Source of the DNA: an uncultured Caryophanales bacterium
GTDB lineage: Bacteria; Bacillota_I; Bacilli_A; RF39; UBA660
Reading direction: 5' to 3'
NCBI GenBank assembly: GCA_946611235.1
Contig: CAMODE010000013.1
Location: 1 to 38,954 of the forward strand
Length of the DNA: 38,954 nt
Notes under the pieces: model-generated
Database searches by the model: none
Told to the model about the DNA's origin: nothing
Seen by the model: the letters and a program-made list of their open reading frames with translations, nothing else
Program-made: the position numbers and the translations under genes
Shown here: in pieces, positions 28,292 through 36,403 of the stretch
How positions within the stretch are numbered: position 1 is the first letter of the stretch
Layout of the letters: each line of letters begins with the position of its first letter

Positions 28292-28582
28292 CTATTCATC
28301 TTTAGTTTTGTTAATATAAAAGTCTAATCTATTTGGAACTTCATCTTCAGTATGTCTTTCTTTAAGTAGTATATATGGTTCAAGTTCTAGTATTCTTGAT
28401 ATATCATCTAATCTATCTAATGAAATATTATATCTTCCAGTTTCTAAATTACTATAACTTTTTTCATTTATACCTAATAAATCACTAATCTTCTCTTGTG
28501 TAAAACCTTTAATAATTCTATAATACTTAATATTATTCCTTACTATTTTATTAGAAGATAGAGTGTTACTTGATTTCTCCAT
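28292..28582 (-). CDS. XRE-family HTH regulator
   Basis: NIKYYRIIKGFTQEKISDLLGINEKSYSNLETGRYNISLDRLDDISRILE. Confidence 0.85.
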   Translation of the reverse strand: MEKSSNTLSSNKIVRNNIKYYRIIKGFTQEKISDLLGINEKSYSNLETGRYNISLDRLDDISRILELEPYILLKERHTEDEVPNRLDFYINKTKDE

Positions 28583-28764
28583 AGCATCACCTCGTTATAC
28601 ATAACTATGATACATTTTTTTTATAATTTAGATAACTATGCAGAGCATACTAATAAAATCTATAATAAGTCCTAAAACGTCCTACTTTAACCACATTTAA
28701 TCAAATTAGTTAAGATAGTATAAATATATTACTTTTATAAAACTAATCTCTAAAGTGTCTCAAA

Positions 28765-29190
28765 TTAACTCTCATCATTAAATGGAAAAGGTTTAAATTC
28801 TTCACTAGGTTGTCTATCAATAATTTGTTTTAATATCTTTCGTTCACTCATTGGTCTTAACTTATAAGTAATAATCTTACTTAATTCTTTCTTACATCTT
28901 GAATAGTTATTAAAGTAGTAGTCCATAACTATATCAATATCATCAACATATAAGGTATTATCTCTATAATGTTTATAGTCTTTTAACTCTTTATTTAACG
29001 ATTTAGTATCATATCTATAAAGTAGTATATTAATTTTTAAGAATATATAATACAAATCTAAATGTTTTTTTAGTAAAGAGTCTAACATATCTTGATTAAC
29101 ATAACTTTCTTCTTTATATAAACTAATATATTCTTTATATTCTTCATCATTTAATAAGTTTTCCATTAACTTTTTTACTTCATTTATCAT
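28765..29190 (-). CDS. Hypothetical protein
   Basis: 141-aa ORF coupled to the upstream HTH ORF. Confidence 0.5.
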   Translation of the reverse strand: MINEVKKLMENLLNDEEYKEYISLYKEESYVNQDMLDSLLKKHLDLYYIFLKINILLYRYDTKSLNKELKDYKHYRDNTLYVDDIDIVMDYYFNNYSRCKKELSKIITYKLRPMSERKILKQIIDRQPSEEFKPFPFNDES

Positions 29191-29423
29191 TATTCCACTT
29201 CCTCATTATCTTTAAACAATTCTACCAATTCAATTCTTAACACTCTTGATATTACTACTAATTCAGCAAGTGTTATTCTTTTTGCTTTACCATTTAATAT
29301 ATTTATTAGTCTTTGAGGTTTAATATCAGGATTTGCTTTTGCAATTAAATATTCTTGTGGAGTTACATTAGGACAATTCTTTTTAAATTCTTCATCATCT
29401 TTCATCTTGTCTAAATAACTCAA
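29190..29423 (-). CDS. Small HTH-like protein
   Basis: PQRLINILNGKAKRITLAELVVISRVLRIELVELF. Confidence 0.55.
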   Translation of the reverse strand: MSYLDKMKDDEEFKKNCPNVTPQEYLIAKANPDIKPQRLINILNGKAKRITLAELVVISRVLRIELVELFKDNEEVE

Positions 29424-29459
29424 TATTTTTAAAGTTATTCTTTCATAAATATTCTTAAC

Positions 29460-29618
29460 TCACTTCCTTTCACTATTTTTTATTAATTCATCTATCATCT
29501 CTCTAATACAATTTGTCTTTTCCAGTACCAGTTTAAGACTATTAACATTAGATATTTCAATTTCTCTTAATAAGTCATTTATAGAGAGCAATTGTTTAGA
29601 TATTGTATCATCTTTCAT
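29460..29618 (-). CDS. 52-aa hypothetical protein (not in ORF track)
   Basis: MKDDTISKQLLSINDLLREIEISNVNSLKLVLEKTNCIREMIDELIKNSERK; RBS AGGAGGTG. Confidence 0.6.
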   Translation of the reverse strand: MKDDTISKQLLSINDLLREIEISNVNSLKLVLEKTNCIREMIDELIKNSERK

Positions 29619-29636
29619 TTTCCTACACCTCCTAGT

Positions 29637-29656
29637 TTGGTAATATATAATACCAA
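29637..29656 (-). promoter_or_regulatory. Operator-like inverted repeat overlapping a -10 box
   Basis: TTGGTA-N8-TACCAA; minus strand TTTACA-N16-TATTAT just upstream of the 52-aa ORF. Confidence 0.5.
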
Positions 29657-29722
29657 GTTTTAGATGTTTGTAAATAACCTAATATTCTTTAAATATTATT
29701 ATAAATAATATTTAAAATTTTT

Positions 29723-30430
29723 CTATTCCCAAAGTCCAGTTTCTTCCAATTCTTCATTAGTATATTGTCTATTTATATTACTTCTAACACTTACTTTAAA
29801 ATAATTTAATAAGTCTTTAATATCTTTATTTTCTTCATCTTTAAATTTACTCTTAATAATATGACTAGTAGTATAAGTAACACTTCTTATAACTTTCTTA
29901 TAATCTTCATTATGAAGTAAGTCTCTTAAAAAGTCATCATAATAGAATAAACTCATATCATTTATTTTAATTAAATCATTATCAACTATATATTCAGTTA
30001 AATGACAAAGGTCTAACTTTGTTTTATCTATTATTTTATCTTGTTTAATATAGTTATTATTTTCTTTAACCCCGGTCAAAAATTGGCTTTCCAATGTTTC
30101 GTTTTGGTCATATTGGGTATCATCTTTAAAATTAGGACTAAAAGTCTTACTTTCATAGATGAAATAATCATAATAATAACCATCTTTTGTAGTATATCTC
30201 TTAACATTAACATAGTTATTTCTTTTTAATTCATTTAGATATTTAGTTACTACTTTAATACTTTTACCACTTACTAAACTAATTAGTTTTAAATTAAATT
30301 TAGTATCATCTTTAAATGAAAGTAATAGAGTCATAAGTCCAATAGCACCAAAACTCAAATTCTTATCTTTTAAGTAGTCATTATCAATAATGCTATAATT
30401 TGAATTGTGTATATTTCTATAAATACTCAT
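29723..30430 (-). CDS. wHTH replication initiator/organiser-like protein
   Basis: LSFGAIGLMTLLLSFKDDTKFNLKLISLVSGKSIKVVTKYLNELKRNNYVNVKRY. Confidence 0.55.
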   Translation of the reverse strand: MSIYRNIHNSNYSIIDNDYLKDKNLSFGAIGLMTLLLSFKDDTKFNLKLISLVSGKSIKVVTKYLNELKRNNYVNVKRYTTKDGYYYDYFIYESKTFSPNFKDDTQYDQNETLESQFLTGVKENNNYIKQDKIIDKTKLDLCHLTEYIVDNDLIKINDMSLFYYDDFLRDLLHNEDYKKVIRSVTYTTSHIIKSKFKDEENKDIKDLLNYFKVSVRSNINRQYTNEELEETGLWE

Positions 30431-30498
30431 ACTATCAACCTTATTTCTCTTATGATAGATTATATTATATCTTGTTTTTCAAATTTGAGTAACCTTTC

Positions 30499-30527
30499 TT
30501 GATATAATTTAAAAATAATGTTATACT
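30499..30527 (+). promoter_or_regulatory. Sigma-70-type promoter
   Basis: TTGATA-N17-TATACT upstream of 30543. Confidence 0.6.
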
Positions 30528-30542
30528 TATATTGGTGATGAT

Positions 30543-31166
30543 ATGAAAAACAACTTATATATTTTTCCAGTTGACCAGTCAAAAGAAATTGATAGAATTT
30601 ATAATTTATATTATAGACCAACTAATAATAGTAGTAATAAAGTTGATTTTCTTGGTTTATACAATAATAAAGAAATTATATGTGTTGGAAAAGTAATCTC
30701 AAAAGTTAATATCTTAATTAGAGATAAAAGCATTGTATTTTTTAAAGATAATATTGAGTATGATATAACAAAATTAAAAGAAATAAATGATAATAATATC
30801 TTGTGTGATATTTTTAACTTTGATGAGAATATTACAAACGAATATGTTTTTAGTAATGATACATTATCTAACCTTAACATTGATAATATACACAAAATTA
30901 TTTTAGACATAATATATCGAATAGAAAAGACTATAAAATTTGTAGAAGATATAGATACAGAGATAGAAAATTTAACACATAATATAAATACTTTCTATAT
31001 TATAGATAATTTTGAGTTAGTTGATAATTATGAGTTTTTAACGTATGGTAGTCCAATAAAATGTGATTTATTAGAGTTTTTAAATGAGAAAGAATTATCA
31101 TCGCTTACTTCCAAAAAACTATCTAATTTATTAACATCTACAACTCTCAAAATAAAAAGTGAATAA
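30543..31166 (+). CDS. Hypothetical cargo protein
   Basis: 207-aa ORF with upstream promoter and downstream terminator. Confidence 0.5.
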   Translation: MKNNLYIFPVDQSKEIDRIYNLYYRPTNNSSNKVDFLGLYNNKEIICVGKVISKVNILIRDKSIVFFKDNIEYDITKLKEINDNNILCDIFNFDENITNEYVFSNDTLSNLNIDNIHKIILDIIYRIEKTIKFVEDIDTEIENLTHNINTFYIIDNFELVDNYEFLTYGSPIKCDLLEFLNEKELSSLTSKKLSNLLTSTTLKIKSE

Positions 31167-31180
31167 ATTTTGATTTGAAA

Positions 31181-31216
31181 GATACTCCCACATTTAATTT
31201 GGAGTATCTATTTTTT
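31181..31216 (+). terminator. Intrinsic terminator
   Basis: GATACTCCcacatttaatttGGAGTATCtatttttt. Confidence 0.7.
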
Positions 31217-31416
31217 ATGAAAATATAAAAATAATATAAATATATTAGATTTAATTAAAGTTCAACAGGACTTAAAAGAAGTATAAATAAGAAAAAATAC
31301 CACTTTCTATTAAAAAGTAGTATCTCATATTCAAAGGTATGTATTTTTAAATGATAATGTGATAAACTTACTTTACAAACCTTATGTATTATATTGAAAT
31401 ATAGACATTTTATATT

Positions 31417-32154
31417 TTATCGCCACTGACATAAACCACCGGGTCCAATAGCATACAGGCTTTGAATTATTTGGAAACCGCTACCTAGGGGATCTGACCA
31501 TGGATTTAGAAAGGATACGATTCTTTGCATACGATAGGGGGCAATTATTATTAGTCCTATAACTCCGATTAGTCCTAATACTCCTATTTTGATAAAGAAG
31601 TTCATTTTTACTCCGCTTACAAAGAGGAGGACAATGATGGTCATGACAATGACGACACCTGTTCCAAAATCTGGTTCTAACATTATTAAGCCAAAGACAA
31701 GAAAGAGAACTCCTAGTATGGGAAAGACGCCTTTTTTGATATCTTTTAGACTTCTTTCGTTATTTGATAAGTATTTTGATGTAAAGATTATTAGACCTAG
31801 TTTAGTAAATTCTGACGGCTGGATACCAAAACCTCCTAATCCGAACCAACTTCTACTTCCATTTCTTACTGTTCCTATTCCTGGTATTAGGACTAATGCT
31901 AGCATAGTAAGACATATTCCAAAGATAATATTAGATAGTTTTTTATAATTCTGATAGGGATATTTACTTACGATATACATAATGATATAACCTAGTATTA
32001 GAAAGATGCCTTGACTTTTTAGATATTTAAAGGGATCATTAAATTTATATTCAGCCCATACATAGGAAGAAGAATATATCATTAGGGCTCCAAATAGGCT
32101 TATTAGAACTACTGCGAATAAGAGTAATTTTCCTTCTTTTTTCACTTTTATCAC
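31417..32154 (-). pseudogene. ftsW: FtsW/RodA/SpoVE-family N-terminal fragment (native sequence from 31439; last 5 codons and stop from the element)
   Basis: KKEGKLLLFAVVLISLFGALMIYSSS...GGFGIQPSEFTKLGLII...FLNPWSDPLGSGFQIIQSLYAIGPGG|LCQWR*. Confidence 0.93.
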
Positions 32155-32211
32155 CTAATTAATTTTATTCTTATAGAATAATTATTAGTAATAAAAAAAG
32201 GAAATAAGATG

Positions 32212-32742
32212 TTATTTCCTTTCAAAAAATGATATTATTTTAGCAGTTTTATATACTATTTTATGACTATTACTTATAGCTATTCTTTTACAGTAGGCTT
32301 TTCCTCCAATTGTAAGAGAAGCAATTAATGCTGTTATTAATAGTCCTGTATAAAAGATATTTATATTTAATATTTTAGATAGAGTAGTTGATATTGCTAC
32401 TCCAGCAGAACCGGATATGATACCACAGATATCTCCAATGACATCATTACAAAATGATGATACTTTATCAGCATTTTTTTTGAAGTTGACGGCTTTTTTA
32501 GCTCCTTTTATTTTCTTAGAGTTCATAGCATGTAATGGCTCTTCGTTAGATGCGGTTACTGCTACTCCGACCATATCAAATACTATCCCTAGTGCGATAA
32601 AGAATAATAGTATTATTACTCCTATTACGATGTGTACTTTAGGCATTAGCACCTGCGATAGAGAAGAGAATAGTAGTGATATAAAGAAGGCTAATATTGT
32701 TATGATTATTACCCAGTTATTTTTATTTTTTTTCTTTTTCAT
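32212..32742 (-). CDS. Small multi-TM protein, OapA (OLE-associated protein)-like
   Basis: Four hydrophobic segments; FDMVGVAVTASNEEPLHAMNSKKIKGAKKAVNFKKNADKVSSFCNDVIGDICGIISG. RBS GAAAGGA gives a start at 32742; the longer track ORF runs through the upstream terminator. Confidence 0.7.
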   Translation of the reverse strand: MKKKKNKNNWVIIITILAFFISLLFSSLSQVLMPKVHIVIGVIILLFFIALGIVFDMVGVAVTASNEEPLHAMNSKKIKGAKKAVNFKKNADKVSSFCNDVIGDICGIISGSAGVAISTTLSKILNINIFYTGLLITALIASLTIGGKAYCKRIAISNSHKIVYKTAKIISFFERK

Positions 32743-32756
32743 AATTTTCCTTTCAA

Positions 32757-33348
32757 AAAAAGCCCTCCCGGGCTTTGATTTATATAAATGGCAATTCATA
32801 CAGTTAACTTTATGTCTTAGGTCAAGTAGGGTTTCCCTATCTTCTACATCCCGTTACCAGGTTTGTGGTTTCCCTTTAAAGAAGATAATATATTGTCACC
32901 AGATATATGACTTGATTACCACTTAGTACATACTGTAATCCTATATGAATGTCACTCTAGGAGATTTCCTCAAGCAATTTCTTACTATTAGTTCTTTTTT
33001 GCAACTATGGTTTCATAATGCAATATTATATATATCTAGCTAGGAAATATATAACTGATCATTAATTCCCCATATTCACTCAAGACAAGCTACGCTACTC
33101 GTAAGTTTCCCCACATAGTAGGTTTAATCCTAGTTCGTATTATTTTTATAACACAAAGATAGGTCTCAATGGTTATTGGATCAGAATCATATGCCGTTAT
33201 GAGTGTCCAATATCCTACCTTCCAGCATCCACCCTAAGTTGGGCACAAAAAGCAGACACAAGAAGTTTCACAGGTATGCTCTTTAGTGACTTTTTAGTTC
33301 CACCTTCATAGTAAGCTTAATTGACTAGAATAATGTGCCATCACATGT
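32757..33348 (-). ncRNA. Large structured RNA of about 590 nt, probable OLE RNA
   Basis: No ORF on this strand; promoter TTGACA (33382-33377)-N17-TATTAT (33359-33354); terminator AGCCCgggaGGGCTTTTTTT (about 32755-32776); directly upstream of an OapA-like gene; length close to the roughly 610 nt known for OLE. Confidence 0.72.
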
Positions 33349-33434
33349 GCTTAATAATACCATAAATTTGCTAAAATGTCAAATTTGGTGATGGTATTTG
33401 GTATATTATATTCTTTTTATTTAAAATAATTCTT

Positions 33435-34289
33435 TTATTTATTTTCTATTAGTTTGTTATCATCTGTATATTTATAATCTAGAGTATTTTTATTTGATAT
33501 GGCTGATTTATTTGTGGCTTTTTCATAAGACAATCTAGCATCATATGCTACCTCTCCACCACGAGATGCTACTTTCATATTTTCACTAAGTCCTTGTGGA
33601 TGTTCTTCTTTTGCAATATCGCGATTAGCTATTTCTCCTAGATCTGTTAGAAGTATTTCAATATCTGTCATATTATCTCTTAAACTTTCTTTTCTAAGTC
33701 CTTTATATGTTTTGTATTCACTTGCTTTCATACCTGACCATCATTTATATATTTCATTAGTAAGCATGGCATATTCTATTGGCTTTTCAATGCCACCATC
33801 TTTCCATATATTGTTTAGTTTAAATCTATTTACTATACCTAGTAGTCTTTTTTTGATCCATTCATCGGTATATCCTTTTTTTCGATAATAGTTTACTGCT
33901 CTGTTGATAGCTATTTCTGGATCAAATACTTCATTTATTCGTTCGTTACCTAAATTTGCAAGCCAAAGTTTAAATGGTTCGGCCTTGGGACTGGGAACTG
34001 ACTCTATTAATCTAAATATTCCTTCTGTATCTAAAGTATCTGTTTCCCTTAATTTACCATCTTGTGCCTTCATTTTCAACTTCCGACAAATTGTCGGAAG
34101 TTCACTTCCTTCTTCTTTAGTTAATCTTCTTTTAAGTGTTGTCCAATAATCACTTGCATCTTTAGTTTCTGCTAATGCACTAATAACGTCCACTACACTA
34201 AAGTAATAATCTTCTTTTTCACTGTCCCATATACTTCTAATGGTTTTTCCTTCAAATAGATTGGTAATTGTTTGTAATTTGCTATCCAT
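33435..34289 (-). pseudogene. Bro-N antirepressor-type gene split by an in-frame TGA
   Basis: MDSKLQTITNLFEGKTIRSIWDSEKEDYYFSVVDVISAL...YAMLTNEIYK-TGA-WSGMKASEYKTYKGLRKESLRDNMTDIEILLTDLGEIANRDIAKEEHPQG in one frame. Confidence 0.8.
34078..34102. repeat. Perfect 25-nt palindrome inside the Bro-N coding sequence
   Basis: AACTTCCGACAA-A-TTGTCGGAAGTT. Confidence 0.95.
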
Positions 34290-34475
34290 TTATTATCACC
34301 TTTCCTAAAATTTTGTTATAACACTTTCCTTAAGGTTAATTATTAACCATTACCATTATAACATTTAATCTGAATATGACAACTTAAATACTTATAATTA
34401 TAATAATATTTTTATAAAATTATTAAATAATATGATATACTTGATATAGATGGATACAAATAGGAAGTTGATAAT

Positions 34476-34655
34476 ATGAATATTGATTTTGTTTTAGATG
34501 AAAATAATATAAAATTGAGATTACAGAAAGACTTTGTAGATGAGTTAAATGAAATTGGTAATGATAATATAGCAAATTCGAACATAGAAGAGTTTATTAA
34601 ACATTGTTCTCTGGAATATTTAGAAATAGTTAATAAAAAGAGTACTAAATGTTGA
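34476..34655 (+). CDS. 59-aa hypothetical protein
   Basis: MNIDFVLDENNIKLRLQKDFVDELNEIGNDNIANSNIEEFIKHCSLEYLEIVNKKSTKC; overlaps a 32-aa ORF at 34649-34747. Confidence 0.4.
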   Translation: MNIDFVLDENNIKLRLQKDFVDELNEIGNDNIANSNIEEFIKHCSLEYLEIVNKKSTKC

Positions 34656-34819
34656 ATAAATATGTAAGAACGATGGATGATAGTAATGAATTAATTGATA
34701 AAAAGATTGTAAAAGATTTGTTAAAATATTATTTAATTATGATATAAAAATATGGTATTAGGGGCTGTTTAAGAGAAAATAAAATAAAGAAACAATTAAT
34801 ATATAGAAAAGAGGTTATT

Positions 34820-35638
34820 ATGAATTATAAAATTAATGTTAAATGTGAGATAAAAAATGCTAATGAAGAGTTAAAAGATAATATAGAGTTATTAAAGAAA
34901 GAATATTTAGAACTTAATTCTTTATATCTAAAACAAAAAGAAAAAGTAGCTTATTATTATGAAGATATTAATACTGGTAGTATTTTATCTTATAATAGTG
35001 ATATTCTCTTTTATGCTGCTTCTAGTATAAAGGTACTAGTATGTGTAATGCTTTTAGAAATGGCTGATAATAATAAAATAAATTTAGGAGAAAAATTACT
35101 TATTACAATGGATGATTTAAAACAAGATACGGGCATCATTAAATATCAGAAAGAAGATACTTATTATACTTTAAAAGAATTAATTAGATTATCAATAGTA
35201 GAAAGTGATAATACAGCTTATATTAAACTTGTTAATTATGTAGGTAAAGATAAACTAGAAGAATATGGTAAGTCTCTTGGAGCATCTCATACGATGGAAG
35301 GAAAAGATTTATTTGGTTTAATTAATTGTGATGATATGGCTGTATATTGGAAGAAGATTAGAAACTTTATATTATCTAGTAAGTATGGAAGTGAGTTTAA
35401 AGATTGGCTTTCTAATCCATCATTTTCTATTATAGAAAAGAGTAGTATTGATAATAAAAACTTTGTTAAGAAATATGGTAGCTGGGATATTGCTTATCAT
35501 GAATGTGGTTATGTAGAGGACGAGAATCCATATTACTTAATTATATTAACGCAAAAGTTTAAATGTGATGATAAAGAAGATTTTGTTAATGAGACTGCAA
35601 GTAGGTTAACAAGGATACATAAACTTATACATAAGTAA
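34820..35638 (+). CDS. Serine beta-lactamase-like hydrolase
   Basis: AASSIKVLVCVMLLEMA (SxxK), IVESDNTAYIKLVNYVG (SDN); RBS GAGG. Confidence 0.75.
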   Translation: MNYKINVKCEIKNANEELKDNIELLKKEYLELNSLYLKQKEKVAYYYEDINTGSILSYNSDILFYAASSIKVLVCVMLLEMADNNKINLGEKLLITMDDLKQDTGIIKYQKEDTYYTLKELIRLSIVESDNTAYIKLVNYVGKDKLEEYGKSLGASHTMEGKDLFGLINCDDMAVYWKKIRNFILSSKYGSEFKDWLSNPSFSIIEKSSIDNKNFVKKYGSWDIAYHECGYVEDENPYYLIILTQKFKCDDKEDFVNETASRLTRIHKLIHK

Positions 35639-35780
35639 AAAGGTTATAGTAGGGTGAACTACTATATCTTTTTTTTATTATTATTTAAAAAAAATATTGA
35701 CAGAGTATATATTATATGATAAAGTTTTTGTGCTTGTAATTGTATGTAAAAAAATAAAATTTTTGAAAGGGTAATGATAT

Positions 35781-36280
35781 ATGAGTAAAGATAATATTAA
35801 AACAGAAATTGTAGTGAAAGAACAAAAAATTAGTATTTTAAGAATTGATGATAAAGAGTATATTTCATTAATTGATTTGGCAAGATATGCAAATCCAGAA
35901 GAACCGAAAATCCCTGTTTATGCTTGGATGAGAAATAAAGACGTTTTAGCTTATCTTGGATTGTGGGAACGATTGAATAATGAAACTTTCAAAGGTCACG
36001 AATTCGAGACCTTTGAAAGTGAGGCTGGAAAAAATAGTTTTTATATGTCACCACAAAAATGGATTAAAGCGACAAATGCGATTGGCATTATTTCGAAATC
36101 AGGTAATAATGGTGGAACTTATGCAAGAAGCTATATTGCCTTTGAATTGTCAGTTAGCTTTCTCCAGAATTTTAACTTTATTTAATAACTGAATTTCAAA
36201 GATTAAAGAAAAATAAATCGTTTAATAATTCGGAATATATTGAAAATAAGTTTAATGAAATGAAGATGATTAATAAATAG
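35781..36280 (+). pseudogene. KilA-N domain protein copy 1, frameshifted and internally deleted
   Basis: MSKDNIKTEIVVKEQKISILRIDDKEYISLIDLARYAN...; after 36185 out-of-frame homology to copy 2 continues (ITEFQRLKKN then NKSFNN.EYIENKFNEMKMINK). Confidence 0.8.
35985..36020. repeat. 36-nt near-perfect palindrome within KilA-N copy 1
   Basis: ACTTTCAAAGGTCACGAATTCGAGACCTTTGAAAGT, 17 of 18 pairs. Confidence 0.95.
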
Positions 36281-36403
36281 TATTTTTTACTAACCGAACT
36301 AAAAAATAGTCACTTTATAAGTGGTAGAGTATATATTATATGATAAAGTCTTTGTGCTAGGAATTGTATCTAAAAAGTAAAATTTTTGAAAGGGTGATGA
36401 TAT

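Larger units (their letters stand above)
18114..31440. mobile_element. 13,327-bp LSR element integrated in ftsW (no relaxase or virion genes recognised)
   Basis: Junctions CCTCC|TGGCTTTAACTTCTGGCGATAAA (left) and TTTATCGCCACTGACATAAACCACC|GGG (right); deleting 18114-31440 restores the FtsW frame. Confidence 0.92.

Noticed and set aside
18114-31440. Calling the element a prophage or ICE
   Set aside because: No terminase, capsid, tail, lysis, relaxase or T4SS gene recognised.
32417-32926. Plus-strand 169-aa ORF over the OapA-like gene and terminator
   Set aside because: Crosses the intrinsic terminator and is antisense to a better-supported membrane protein gene.
32757-33348. tmRNA, RNase P RNA or rRNA fragment
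   Set aside because: No tRNA-like ends or tag ORF, no recognisable RNase P core, no rRNA signature; architecture fits OLE better.
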